DNA of 64,000 nucleotides. Source: Nemertoderma westbladi (lineage: Eukaryota > Xenacoelomorpha > Nemertodermatida > Nemertodermatidae). The notes under the pieces are model-generated. The model saw only the letters and a program-made list of their open reading frames with translations. It did no database searches and was not told the DNA's origin. The position numbers were made by a program, and so were the translations under genes. The DNA is taken from positions 1-64,000 of the forward strand of contig JAUCBJ010007408.1 of NCBI GenBank assembly GCA_032718475.1, read 5' to 3'. This document shows positions 10,823-20,463 of this stretch, piece by piece (position 1 is the stretch's first letter; each line of letters opens with the position of its first letter).

Positions 10823-11668
10823 TCATCGGAGTAAGTGCCCACAACCCCCATCCAATCGCCACTGGTTGTTGATGGTGGTATCGTCCGTGACGATCACCAG
10901 ATCACCCTCTTTTAACTCCCTATTCGTGTTCCTCCACTTGCTTATCCTATGGAGCGTGGGTAGATATTCCTCGACCCACCTCCTCCAGTACTCTGTGCTT
11001 ATCGCCTTGGCGACTTTCCAGCTCTGTCGGGAGTGTATATCGTCTGGGTCTACACCCCGCATGTTGATGGTCGCCGGCCTCTCCATTAGAAAGTGACTAG
11101 GCGTCAGCACATCTAATGACTCCGGGTCATCATTTTTTGGATATAGCGGTCTGCTATTAATGATACCCTCACACTTTGCTAGTACCATCCTCAGCACGTC
11201 CTCTGTTACCATGTGGGTGTTCATCAATTTCGTCATCAGACGCTTGGAACTACCCACGAGTCTCTCGACGCATCCTAGAGTATGCGGAGCATACGGCGTC
11301 CTCCTCTCCCACTTCACCTGTCGTCTTCTCATGGCTGCCCTGACTTCCTCCCCTTCCAGGATATCCAAGGCATCCGCCATCTCGTTCTCCGCCCCCACAA
11401 AGTTGGTTCCGTTGTCAGAATATATTACTGCGATCGTCCCACCTTTGCGGTCTCTGAACCTTTCTAGAGCATTAATGAATGCTGATGCGGTTGCATCTTG
11501 GGCGAGTTCTATCCCTACCGCCCGCGTGTTGTTACATACGAAGATGATGCCGTAGCGCTTCTCCGTGTGCCGCATCACCTTAATCTTTATCGGCCCGAAC
11601 ATATCCACACCGCAATGCGTAAATGGCGGGTTGTGTTGTCTCACCCTACTGACCGGTAGTGGCGCCAT
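10823..11668 (-). CDS. element 1 Pol: integrase core and C-terminal part
   Basis: This is the DDE integrase core of BEL/Pao retrotransposons, which inserts the cDNA. It has MAPLP..RV, FTHCGVDMFGPI (first Asp), AVIYSDNGTNFVGAENE (second Asp) and the catalytic Glu region APHTLGCVERLVGS. The Pao C-terminal module follows (NSRPLYPKNDDPESLDVLTPSHFL, WRRWVEEYLPTLHRISKW, EGDLVIVTDD). It is in the same frame as the upstream RNase H segment but separated by three TGA codons between 11700 and 11768. Those stops fall in the zinc-binding region, so this copy cannot make a full Pol without readthrough. Confidence 0.85.
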   Translation of the reverse strand: MAPLPVSRVRQHNPPFTHCGVDMFGPIKIKVMRHTEKRYGIIFVCNNTRAVGIELAQDATASAFINALERFRDRKGGTIAVIYSDNGTNFVGAENEMADALDILEGEEVRAAMRRRQVKWERRTPYAPHTLGCVERLVGSSKRLMTKLMNTHMVTEDVLRMVLAKCEGIINSRPLYPKNDDPESLDVLTPSHFLMERPATINMRGVDPDDIHSRQSWKVAKAISTEYWRRWVEEYLPTLHRISKWRNTNRELKEGDLVIVTDDTTINNQWRLDGGCGHLLR

Positions 11669-11767
11669 CTCCTGTATAGCTCACTCCTTCTTAGCTCATC
11701 GGCAGGTCTGGCACTGCCCCACTACCGCCTTTACCTTCTTTCTCAACTGTTTGACCCAAAAGGCCCT

Positions 11768-13189
11768 TCATATCTCCGTGAGGGTCCGGTTGGTGCCCCT
11801 GTGCAATATCGACTTATGGGAGTCCCAGATGATCTGATGGACTATCGGTGATCCATTGGGGATGATGATGGGCTTTGGCGGAATGATGATACTGTTGTTG
11901 TTCGACACTCTAGAGTTCATCACTAAGATTCCATCATCGTTTAGTTGTGGCGACAGCGCGATCAGCTTTCTGTCCCGTCGGAGATGCTGTTGTTTGCCGA
12001 CGCGTTCCACCTCGTCACCGTAATTCTTCCTCTGTTCGTAGCGGATGACGGCCTTGGCTGCCCTTTCCAGATCGACGGTTATTTTACCTTTTGTATCTCT
12101 ACCGATTCCCCTAAGGAAGTCCCCGAAGGCTCTCCAGTACGCCACTAACTTCTTGGTCTTGTACCAACTTGAGCTGTAGCTAAGGAGTTTGTCCGTCGCG
12201 TTATCGCACAGTTCTTCCGGTTTCGGTTGCACGTCCCTTATCTCCCTCACCATCTCGCTGTATATTTCCTCACCTTCTGAATCTCCTCCCTCTTCATCTA
12301 ACGCTACTTGATCTGTGCCCGGGTCCACCTTTCTCATCGGCGGCCAGGCTGTCTTATCGTTCAGGAATTGCGGCCCATGCTGCCACAATACTTCCTTCTT
12401 CAAGAAAGTGTGGCATGCCACGCCCCTCGATAACAAGTCCGCTGGGTTCTCGTCCGTTGGGCAGTAGTGCCACCTTTCTAACTCTGTGGTCGCCCTTATT
12501 TCGTCCACCCTATTTGCGACGAATATAGGGTATCTCGTCCTTTCGTTATGTAGCCAGCCAAGCACTACCATGGAGTCCGTCCAATAGTGAGTCTCCACTA
12601 TGTTGGGAATGGCATCCACTAAGTAGGCTGTGGCCCTAACTCCTAATCTCGCAGCTGTCAACTCGAGTTTCAGAACTGATGCTGAATCTGGTGACGTTGA
12701 CTTCGCTTTGCTGAATGCGAGTCTGGGCTTATGAACCCCCTCTCGTTGTACTAAGTAGAGTGCCGCTCCGTATGCCTCTAATGACGCATCGGAGAACATG
12801 TGCAGATCCAGATTCGTCATGTCCCCATCCGGGAAATATACACATGGCATGCTGTATGTTCCCATCTGCTCTAAACTCTCTGTCCACTTGCTCCATTGCT
12901 TTCTGAGATCTTCCGGGACCTCTGTGTCCCAATCTTCCTTCAGCTTGTATACTTTCTTAAGTATCTGCTTCCCCGTGACTAGTAATGGGGATGCTAGGCC
13001 TAGGGGATCGTATATCCTCGCTATGTACGACACATAGCCCCTCTTTGTGTGGATATCTGCGCCCTCCTGACTCAACTGGTATTTCAACTCGTCTGTCTCT
13101 CGGTTCCACACGATCCCTAGTGCCTTCTGTTGGGACTCCACTCTCTTGTTCGCCATGTCCTGTCCCTTGGCTGTCGTGGGATTATCCAT
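11768..13189 (-). CDS. element 1 Pol: RT thumb, RNase H and integrase zinc region
   Basis: This continues the BEL/Pao Pol. ALGIVWNRETDELKY begins the conserved segment after the RT. YDPLGLASPLLVTGKQILKKVY and LDLHMFSDASLEAYGAALYLV start the RNase H domain (catalytic Asp in FSDAS). KLELTAARLGVRA, YWTDSMVVLGWL and NPADLLSRG complete it. The end, IIWDSHKSILHRGTNRTLTEI, is the first half of the integrase HHCC motif and stops at a TGA. It overlaps the end of the preceding frame by a few bases, and a one-base indel near 13220 shifts the frame between them. Confidence 0.85.
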   Translation of the reverse strand: MDNPTTAKGQDMANKRVESQQKALGIVWNRETDELKYQLSQEGADIHTKRGYVSYIARIYDPLGLASPLLVTGKQILKKVYKLKEDWDTEVPEDLRKQWSKWTESLEQMGTYSMPCVYFPDGDMTNLDLHMFSDASLEAYGAALYLVQREGVHKPRLAFSKAKSTSPDSASVLKLELTAARLGVRATAYLVDAIPNIVETHYWTDSMVVLGWLHNERTRYPIFVANRVDEIRATTELERWHYCPTDENPADLLSRGVACHTFLKKEVLWQHGPQFLNDKTAWPPMRKVDPGTDQVALDEEGGDSEGEEIYSEMVREIRDVQPKPEELCDNATDKLLSYSSSWYKTKKLVAYWRAFGDFLRGIGRDTKGKITVDLERAAKAVIRYEQRKNYGDEVERVGKQQHLRRDRKLIALSPQLNDDGILVMNSRVSNNNSIIIPPKPIIIPNGSPIVHQIIWDSHKSILHRGTNRTLTEI

Positions 13190-16100
13190 GGTCGACTCTG
13201 GCCTCCTGTCCTCTATGGCCTTTCATGAACTCCTGCGAGCTGGATTGGAACTTGGTTAGGTTGAACCCGGATCCTTTTAGGATGTCGCGAACCTCGCGCC
13301 CCGTATCCAGTAGTTCCTTAACCGTATTTCCAGACTCCATCCCGTCGTCTACATAGAAGCCGCGTCGAATCATATCGACGGCTTTGACGCTACATTTATT
13401 CTCCTTTCCCTCTACTGTGTCTCTTACGGCCACAGTCGTCGTAAATGAAGACGACTTGGCTCCCATATTCTGTACTACCATCTTATACATCGGTATGGTC
13501 GACGGCTCCTCGTCGCCATCGTACCATAGGAAGCGCTGACTGTCGCTATCCTCTTCCGTTACACGGACTTGGTTGAACATGCCTTCGATGTCGCAGGTGA
13601 AAGCGTGTTTACCATTCCTGAATCTGAGTAGGACCTCGATCCCTGAGTTGTAGATGTTGGGACCCTCCAGCAGATAATCGTTTAGGCATTTGCCGTTGGT
13701 TTTAGCCGATGCGTCAACTACCATCCGCAGTTTACCTTTCTTCGGGTCTAGAGCCACGTGGAGTGGCAGGTAATAGGTCCTGTCCGTGTTTGGTTCGTCG
13801 ACCGGTAACTCCACGGCCCATCCTTTCTCGACATACTTCCTGATTGTCTTATGAATGTACTCATTCTTCTCGGGGCTCCATTTTAGCGTCTGCTTCAACT
13901 TACGAAGCCTCGTGAGTACCATTCCTTTATTGTCGGGTAGCGGTAGCTTCGGTAGCTTCCATACCATCCCTATGGTATACCGCCCCTCATCGCATGTCAT
14001 CGATTCCTTTACACTTTGTAAGGCCTGCTTGTCTTCTACCGAGGTTCCGACCCCGGTCTCTTTTAATCCCTCAAAATCCTGTCTGAGCAGTCTCCTGAGC
14101 TGCTCCTCTGCTCCCTCATCTCCCATTTTTCGCATAGTTCCCGCGAACATGCATCCTGATGTCTCCGACATCATAAATGGTATTTTGCTCCTGATTGGGC
14201 CGCTCAGCGTCCACCCGAATGGTGTTAAGATCGCCACCGGGTCACACTGCCTGTCTTCGCCGAAGACCGTTTGCATTCTCTCGTGGGCCGTCGGGCAGTC
14301 CATTCCTACTATAATGGATACCTTCCTAACGTCCACCTCTGGGATTGAGAAATCGATACTGTCCAGGAATCTATATTGTTCGACCTCGATGTTGGTTGGC
14401 CGCCTGGCGTTGATATTTATCGACTCTATCACCTGGATGGGGTCGATGGTCGCCCCATAGTCGCATCCCGGTGCTATTGCTGCTATTGCGCACCATCCGG
14501 TCCTCATCTCCAGGACCTCATCTTTGCTGGAGATGGTTGTTACCGCCATTCTACTTGGCCTCGTTCTCAATCCTATCTCTTCGGCCACCCAATCCTCAAC
14601 TAAGGTGAAGGCTGCACCACTATCGACCAGCATCAGTGTGGTTACTGATCGATTGCCTTCCCCGATTATCCTTACTGGTACTACCCCTAATAGTACCGTT
14701 CCTCTCTTCCTCGCCACTACGGTGCTTGTTGCCATCGTCTGACCTTTACTTTGACCGAACTTAATTGGCGTTTCCTTGCATTGGTTGGCTCTATGTCCGC
14801 TCATCACACATCGTGAACAGATTTCATTCCTTCTCGCGTATTCTACCTGATCTTCCCTGGGTAGCGCTTGCCAGTACCTGCAGTTCATGGTCTTATGAAG
14901 TGCATTTGTATGTAGTTGGCATTTGCTCTTTGGGTTGTAGCCATCCTTATAAAGTGCGTTGCATATCGCACTTATATTTGTACCAAAGTCCCTACTATTC
15001 TTATTGTTTGGGTTCGGCCTACTGGGCGTGCTGGGGTTATGTTTATTTGTGTTGTTATTTTTCCCCTGTCCGCTCCATGATGTGGTCTTACCCCCGGCTA
15101 CTTGTGGACTGGCAGTCCCCTGCGTTGCTGCGTACGGCAGTGACTGTCTGAGCTTTGGCAATGCGTTCGACGCGTTGTGCTCTGGTTTCGGCCTGTGGTA
15201 ATCGGTCTTTGGTCCCTTTCCCAGGCTATCCTCGCTATAGACTGGGTCCGTTATTAGTTCAGCTTCATAGTTTAAGAAGCTCGACATCTCTTCTAAACCC
15301 GGTTCCGCACCCTTCCTATCTCGAGTGGAGAAAGCGATTTCTCTCCACTTATTGCGCAGCCAAATCGGTAGTGCCTGCGCTATCGTAGTGATGTTGTTAG
15401 ACGCGTTGAGTTCGTATGGCGCATCCAGCGTCTTTAGTACGATTAGCGCCTTCTCGACTTTGTTAGCGAATGTCTTTATGCTAACGGGGTTATCCTGTAG
15501 GCCACCCGATGTTATACCTCTCAGGGTTTGCCGGATGATCTTGGCCGGGTGCCCGTACTCCCTGTCTAGTGCCCGCCATGCTGTCGTGAAGCCGCCCTCG
15601 ATGCCCTGGTATTGCCTCACGATGTCGTATGCTGGGCCTCCTGTATACACTTGTAGATACTTTAGGCACTCCGCCTGTGTCAAATTCTTTGTTAATATTT
15701 CATTACTATACATGCGCCGAAACTGTAGGTATTCTTCCGGCCTACTTCCATCGAATTTGAATGGTTCCACGGGTGGTAACTCGATCCTGGTCTTTAATGC
15801 ATCGATTAACGTGGCCATTCCCATCGCTTGCGCTTCCAATGGGTTCGACGGATGCTGTATAGATTCTCCTGTTGGGTGCGGTCCCTTCGTCCTTATTGCT
15901 GCTTTCCTTTGGCTTGGATATATCATTGGGGGTAGCGGCCCCCTCCATATTTCGGTATCGCACGATCTATTCTCGTCCAAGGGGTTCGGTATTCTTGTTC
16001 CTATTGGGGTATATTGTTGATATTGTGATGGGGGAATGTCACCCTGTCCCCCCCCCCCCCCCACCGGTATGTTTGGTACTGGGGTTGATGTTAATATATT

Positions 16101-16853
16101 GGGGCCCATGCACCTATCCGCAATAATTCTCCCCTCCCCTGGGTATATGTTATGTCCTTGCATGCTGTAGTCATACTGCTGTGCTGGTACCGGTATAGGC
16201 CTATCCACTTCTGGCCTACCTGCCGGTATGTACTCCGCGACTTCCGGGTTTAATCCCGTCGTTCGCGCTATCCTATCGCCTACATTATCTCTCCCAGCAT
16301 GGCCTATGGTATGTGCAGTAAGGCCTACAGTATGTCCTGCAGTCTGTATGTGTCGCTCGGGATCAAAGTTTAACCTTCTCGAATAATCCTCCCCGCGACT
16401 ACCGTACTCTCGATCGGTAGGTATATCCCGTCGGGAAGTTTCTCTTCGACCCCCTCTACTGCTCTCGTCCTCATACCGGTACATCCCGTACCCCTCTCTC
16501 TGTGCGTAATACGCCTCGTCAGGTCGCGTTTCCCCGGGACGACGGCAATCTCCCAGAGCCCGACCCCACCGACTCTCCGTCTCCATCTCTACTACCGACG
16601 GCTCACTATCCGTCCTCGCCCTCCTGTCGTTCGCGACGACACTTCTTCTACTCTCTTCCCCTCTTCTCTCTGTAGTGCAGTATCCCCGGTCATGAGATCT
16701 CTCGTCGACCTCCCGGTTAAACTCCACTGTTCTTCTTCCCTCTTCTGATTGGGCTTGGCGTCTCGTCGCTCGCCCTCTCGCGACGTCAACCTGTCTCTCT
16801 CTGCTCGATCGCACGCCGCTGGGGATACTCGTAACCCCCCTACTATTCTCCAT
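13182..16853 (-). CDS. element 1 Gag-Pol: Gag, zinc knuckle, aspartic protease, reverse transcriptase
   Basis: A 1223-residue frame starting at ATG 16853. After an Arg/Glu-rich disordered N-terminus it has a Pao-type Gag domain (about 365-560: VEPFKFDGSRPEEYLQFRRM, LYLQ-like repeats, YGHPAKIIRQTL). A zinc motif follows (CRYWQALPREDQVEYARRNEICSRCVMSGHRANQC in two parts). The retropepsin-like protease shows LMLVDSGAAFTLV (DSGA active site). The RT begins at HVALDPKKGKLRMVVDAS and runs through FTCDIEGMFNQV to the catalytic YVDD in RGFYVDDGMES. The frame is open upstream of the ATG as far as a 17-base G run (16922-16938 on the plus strand), so it may once have been continuous with ORF1. A 15-base C run (16048-16062) lies inside without breaking the frame. 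Confidence 0.88.
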   Translation of the reverse strand: MENSRGVTSIPSGVRSSRERQVDVARGRATRRQAQSEEGRRTVEFNREVDERSHDRGYCTTERRGEESRRSVVANDRRARTDSEPSVVEMETESRWGRALGDCRRPGETRPDEAYYAQREGYGMYRYEDESSRGGRRETSRRDIPTDREYGSRGEDYSRRLNFDPERHIQTAGHTVGLTAHTIGHAGRDNVGDRIARTTGLNPEVAEYIPAGRPEVDRPIPVPAQQYDYSMQGHNIYPGEGRIIADRCMGPNILTSTPVPNIPVGGGGGQGDIPPSQYQQYTPIGTRIPNPLDENRSCDTEIWRGPLPPMIYPSQRKAAIRTKGPHPTGESIQHPSNPLEAQAMGMATLIDALKTRIELPPVEPFKFDGSRPEEYLQFRRMYSNEILTKNLTQAECLKYLQVYTGGPAYDIVRQYQGIEGGFTTAWRALDREYGHPAKIIRQTLRGITSGGLQDNPVSIKTFANKVEKALIVLKTLDAPYELNASNNITTIAQALPIWLRNKWREIAFSTRDRKGAEPGLEEMSSFLNYEAELITDPVYSEDSLGKGPKTDYHRPKPEHNASNALPKLRQSLPYAATQGTASPQVAGGKTTSWSGQGKNNNTNKHNPSTPSRPNPNNKNSRDFGTNISAICNALYKDGYNPKSKCQLHTNALHKTMNCRYWQALPREDQVEYARRNEICSRCVMSGHRANQCKETPIKFGQSKGQTMATSTVVARKRGTVLLGVVPVRIIGEGNRSVTTLMLVDSGAAFTLVEDWVAEEIGLRTRPSRMAVTTISSKDEVLEMRTGWCAIAAIAPGCDYGATIDPIQVIESININARRPTNIEVEQYRFLDSIDFSIPEVDVRKVSIIVGMDCPTAHERMQTVFGEDRQCDPVAILTPFGWTLSGPIRSKIPFMMSETSGCMFAGTMRKMGDEGAEEQLRRLLRQDFEGLKETGVGTSVEDKQALQSVKESMTCDEGRYTIGMVWKLPKLPLPDNKGMVLTRLRKLKQTLKWSPEKNEYIHKTIRKYVEKGWAVELPVDEPNTDRTYYLPLHVALDPKKGKLRMVVDASAKTNGKCLNDYLLEGPNIYNSGIEVLLRFRNGKHAFTCDIEGMFNQVRVTEEDSDSQRFLWYDGDEEPSTIPMYKMVVQNMGAKSSSFTTTVAVRDTVEGKENKCSVKAVDMIRRGFYVDDGMESGNTVKELLDTGREVRDILKGSGFNLTKFQSSSQEFMKGHRGQEARVDHG

Positions 16854-16890
16854 CGCCGGGTGCTGCGGTTCACCTAATTCACCCCGCGCA

Positions 16891-17613
16891 CTATCCGCCG
16901 ACGCCTGTGGGACACTCTCTGCCCCCCCCCCCCCCCCCGCTCGCCGCTAATCCCTCATTGTGGGGCTCCTGTAGCCCCCCCCCCCACTCGCCACCTATTA
17001 CTTCACTATCTCTCACTTCACCTCCAAACCCCTCTCTAGTCGACACACTAACCCTACCGCGGCTGGGTCTATTCACCCCCGCCTCTCTCTCTGCTACTGT
17101 GTGGCCTACCAGGCCTTCCACTTCCTGCCTACTAACTGCGTGGCCTACCAGGCCCCCATCGGGTTGACTCAACCCCGCCACCTCCTGCCTACTAACTACG
17201 TGGCCTACCAGGCCCTCACTGGGTTGACTCAACCCCGCCACTTCCTGCCTACTAACTACGTGGCCTACCAGGCCCTCGTTTACCGGGCTATGCACGTCCG
17301 CCACGCTCATATTAATAGCACCACTGCCAGTATTGTCTGTTAAATCAATCAAATCCTCCAAATCAATTAAATTATTTTGCACGCCTAAATTAGAAACGGG
17401 GTTATTTTGTTCGTTCGAAATAAGATTATTTGAATTATTTTGCGCATTTATATTATTTGAATTATTTTGTAAATTTAGATTTAAATTATTTGAATTAGGA
17501 TTATTCGGATTATTTAAATTAGTATTATTATTTGAATTATTTGTATTTAAATTTAAATTACTACTACTAGGTAAAATATTTCCTGCAATAAAGGTTTGGT
17601 TAGAATTATCCAA
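16891..17613 (-). CDS. element 1 ORF1, Asn-rich and 20-residue-repeat segment
   Basis: About 240 residues. The first ~85 are strongly Asn-rich (runs such as NNSNNNTNLNNPNN), a low-complexity prion-like composition. After LIDLEDLIDLTDN come three to four copies of a 20-residue repeat (EGLVGHVVSRQEVAGLSQP) encoded by 60-bp DNA repeats at about 17098-17285. The end is Gly-rich. Both boundaries are G runs (sense strand) of 18 and 17 bases: frame 2 upstream, frame 0 here, frame 2 downstream. I therefore read it as the middle of one long Gag precursor rather than a separate gene. Its function is not known. Confidence 0.6.
   Translation of the reverse strand: MDNSNQTFIAGNILPSSSNLNLNTNNSNNNTNLNNPNNPNSNNLNLNLQNNSNNINAQNNSNNLISNEQNNPVSNLGVQNNLIDLEDLIDLTDNTGSGAINMSVADVHSPVNEGLVGHVVSRQEVAGLSQPSEGLVGHVVSRQEVAGLSQPDGGLVGHAVSRQEVEGLVGHTVAEREAGVNRPSRGRVSVSTREGFGGEVRDSEVIGGEWGGGLQEPHNEGLAASGGGGGGRECPTGVGG
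17098..17285. repeat. 60-bp tandem repeat encoding 20-aa repeats
   Basis: Units contain TGGCCTACCAGGCC and CTTCCTGCCTACTAACTAC and repeat about three times with few changes. They encode the LVGHVVSRQEVAGLSQP-type repeats of ORF1. Confidence 0.85.
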
Positions 17614-17639
17614 TACGGTACTATTAATATTAACGTCCT

Positions 17640-19093
17640 CTACTCTATTATTATTATTACCCCCCCCCCCCCCCCCCCGCCCGTACGGTCACACCAGTCT
17701 TGGGTCTGTCGTGCGGTCCCTGTAAGTGGGGCATTAATAAACGTTTTCCTAACTCCCGGCTCCTCGTAAATACTCGAGCCAGCCTCGCTCTCTGATAGCC
17801 CCATCTGCGCCAGTTCCAGTCGGCGCTTCTGTTTGGCTTGATATTGAATAAGCCCCCTTAGGCGGGCATGCAAATCATCCCGCACACGCTTCCCCGTTGC
17901 CTCTCTCTCCAGATCCTCCCGCGCACTCTGATCGGCTAATTCCGCCTCTCTCGCAACCCTCTTGAGTCGTCTCGCCTCGCGCTCCCTTCGCTCACCTTCC
18001 GCCCTCGCCTCGCGCTCTTTACGTTCACTCTGCTCTCTCGCACGTTCACTCTGCTCTCTCGCCTCACGCTCTTCTCGTCTATTCTGCTCTCTCGCCTCAC
18101 TCGCCGCCTCGCGCTCTTCTTGCTCCTTCCTTTCTATCCTCCCTATTTCCTCGCACTCCTTAAAGCTTCTTGCGACCTTCTCGGCCCTCTCTCTGTTCTC
18201 TCTAACCAGTTCTTTCTCCTTCTCTAATAACGCACTCCCTTCCTCTAACTGTCTCTCTAATTCTCTCTGGTCTAGCGCCGCCAGATCGAGCTGGCACGCC
18301 AGATCTATTTCCCTCACCCGTCTTTCTTTTGCGGAGGATGTAGCAGACTTATCGGCCGCGACGGACTCCCGTCGTCTTCCCGTCCTACTAACTTTCCCCC
18401 GCCTCCCGGAATTTTCTCCGACCGACGAGACCGAATCCTCGGGGTTAACCTCGGATTCGCTCTCCTGCGGTCTCCTCCAACCCACCAATTTTCTCCCCGG
18501 CCATCGACTAAGTATGGCCCTACGTACACTACGCTAGGTTCCATACCCTTACATTCCCATAGTTCAAACAGTTCACTGGCAACCCCTCTCGCTCTCTCGT
18601 CGGCTAGTTCTGCCTGCCCAAAGCGCACTAAGTAATCAAAATGTTTGTTCGACTCACCTAGCCGCTTCTTTAACTTCACCTCGTCTATCTTCGCCCCTCC
18701 TTTGGCTTCTCTTAGCTGCTTCCGGGTCGCGGCGTAGGCTCATTGGAGCCGGTTGCTGACCCCGACGTCCTCATCGCCGACGTCTCCTCTATCCCTCCGT
18801 GTCCGGCGTCGTACCGGCGGCCCCACCGTCGCCGTTCCGGTGGGCCGTCCGTCGCCCTCGGCCTGTGGCTGGCCGGCGACTTCGGCACGTCGACCGCCGC
18901 TCTGTGTCGACTCGTCTCTCCCTTCTCTCGACTCGTCTTCTCGTTGTAGATGGCCCCCCTCCTCTTGGATTGCCGGAGTGCCTGTGGTCGACGAACCCGG
19001 CGTCGTGGGTCGGTACCGTCGCGTCGCGGCCTCGCGGATCGTTAGGTCGCCGTCCGGGGTCCGCGGCGGTGTCGTTTCTCCTCCTCGATTCAT
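17640..19093 (-). pseudogene. element 1 ORF1, N-terminal and coiled-coil part, broken
   Basis: It starts at ATG 19093, 55 bases after the 5' LTR, the expected position for the first ORF. The order is a disordered Pro/Thr/Arg-rich start, a conserved block (ESNKHFDYLVRFGQAELA, ELFELWECKG, VVYVGPYLVDGRG), then a long Glu/Arg-rich coiled coil (about 100 residues of EREAREQSERA-type repeats). It ends at RTGGGG in an 18-base G run. Two lesions are visible by comparison with element 2: a TGA at 18740 where element 2 has CGA (Arg), and a one-base indel near 18490. The role is inferred to be Gag-like; I recognise no named domain. Confidence 0.65.
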
Positions 19094-19147
19094 CTTTTCT
19101 CTGGCTGACTAGTCAGTTTCTAGCGGGCAACAGTTGGCTCTTATCAC

Positions 19148-19723
19148 TGTGACGGGATCCACCGAGGATCCCGGTTTATCCGGTTTCTTATCTACGCGTC
19201 CCCGCCGTGTGTGTGTAAAAGAGTTCTGATATTGTTGACTGATCGTTGATAGTATAAATACAAGGGTATAATATAGAATCAGAATAAGATATAACACAGT
19301 TGATTGTAAAGTGAAGTGTACCGGTAAAATGGATTAATATGGTGGTGGCAGTAGACGGAGATGGTGATAAGAGTTTTGGTACTGCTCTAACTAACTGACT
19401 TACTAAAGTGAATGAAATTGGAACAACCACCGGTAATATATTGCACTGGTTGGCCGTGTTACATTACTCAGTGGATGCCTTCCCCCATTGGCTAATAACT
19501 AATTTCTCACCCTCCCATCTCTCTGGGAGTGTTTCCCCCTGCTGCTATCACTCTCTCCCTCCCGGAGGTGTAACCTCTGACCCCCACTGTGTGTTCCCTT
19601 TGGGGCTTGTCGCCCCGTTTTATTGGGGTGACACGAGGTTGATTGGTAATCAACCTCGTGCTCCCAATATTGCTTAAAGCTAACTTTGTGTGGGCCTGGT
19701 TAGCGGAATTGAATACGCTAACA
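19148..19723 (-). repeat. 5' LTR of element 1
   Basis: 576 bp, TG...CA, matching 5769-6360. It is followed directly by TACAG (19724-19728), which matches the bases before the other LTR (5764-5768). Confidence 0.92.
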
Positions 19724-19728
19724 TACAG

Positions 19729-20336
19729 TATATTTTTAAACAGATATTTAATATCTGTTGTGCATTATTTGCTATATACTGTGCCCGAGATGTCTCCTTG
19801 CATCCAAATAATATAATAATTAGGCAATAAATAATCTGGTTTGACGTCGTCTTTTGTTTCTCCGGCAGGTGGGAGTATAGGGACGACACCTGTTACGCAG
19901 CACGTGACATAAACTTATGTCAACTCGAAATAATTATATGCAGATGTCCCCAATCTCTTTTACCCCCTTGTGGCAGACTGTGTTACTGCAGCCGGTTTAA
20001 AACCTTACAAAAACACACATGTGGTCTAGAATATACAGTATGTGGCCGCCAGAGGTACTGTACTGTATCAATTAGAAATAAATGGCTGATAGGTAGTTTT
20101 CATTTCAGAATTTTTCGAAATAATCATTTCAGCCCTCTAGCGGTAGATTGGAGAACTGCAGTTGTATTAGCATAACACCATAATGGTTAGTGCATACTGT
20201 ATATGCCAGATTCAGATGAAACGGATTAAAATCACAGAAATGGCAGAAAGTAGGCCTACCACTTTCAGACAATTTATCTAGTGGCGGACTGGAGAACTGC
20301 ATCTCGACCACCTCCCTCACAAAAACGGAACATGTG
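19729..20336. other. gene-free left flank of the Polinton
   Basis: No gene is seen. Two similar 30-base blocks (TCTAGCGGTAGATTGGAGAA near 20135 and TCTAGTGGCGGACTGGAGAA near 20278) form a direct repeat. Confidence 0.5.
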
Positions 20337-20463
20337 AGTAGTAGATAAAGCATGGCCCTCGCAGAAGTCCTCCCTAAGCCTGGGCTATGCACATTTCGTT
20401 CGGAGGCAATTAAAAAATACCAAATTCTGGTGCTAAATTGCGACGCGGGCCACATCTGTCACC
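20337..20463. repeat. left terminal inverted repeat of the Polinton
   Basis: 127 bp, about 125 identical to the reverse complement of 39890-40016. The short ORFs in it are the same in both copies and are not considered coding. Confidence 0.9.

Larger units (their letters stand above)
5769..19723 (-). mobile_element. BEL/Pao-type LTR retrotransposon, full length (element 1)
   Basis: The element is bounded by two near-identical LTRs. The plus strand reads TGTGACGG...GCTAACA at both ends. A 5-bp target duplication TACAG lies at 5764-5768 and 19724-19728; five bases is usual for BEL/Pao. Sense is the minus strand: 5' LTR 19723-19148, gag-like ORF1 from 19093, gag-pol 16853-10823, a third ORF 9596-7095, purine tract, 3' LTR. 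The pol order (Gag, zinc knuckle, aspartic protease, RT, RNase H, integrase) is that of BEL/Pao. Several stops and frameshifts make this copy non-autonomous. Confidence 0.92.

Noticed and set aside
17962-18537. Ser/Leu-rich 191-aa plus-strand ORF
   Set aside because: Complement of the Glu/Arg coiled-coil codons of ORF1.
20129-20455. ORF starting MWPASQFSTRIW, also found at 39898
   Set aside because: It appears at both ends only because it lies in the inverted terminal repeat; the two copies diverge outside the repeat and no family is recognised.
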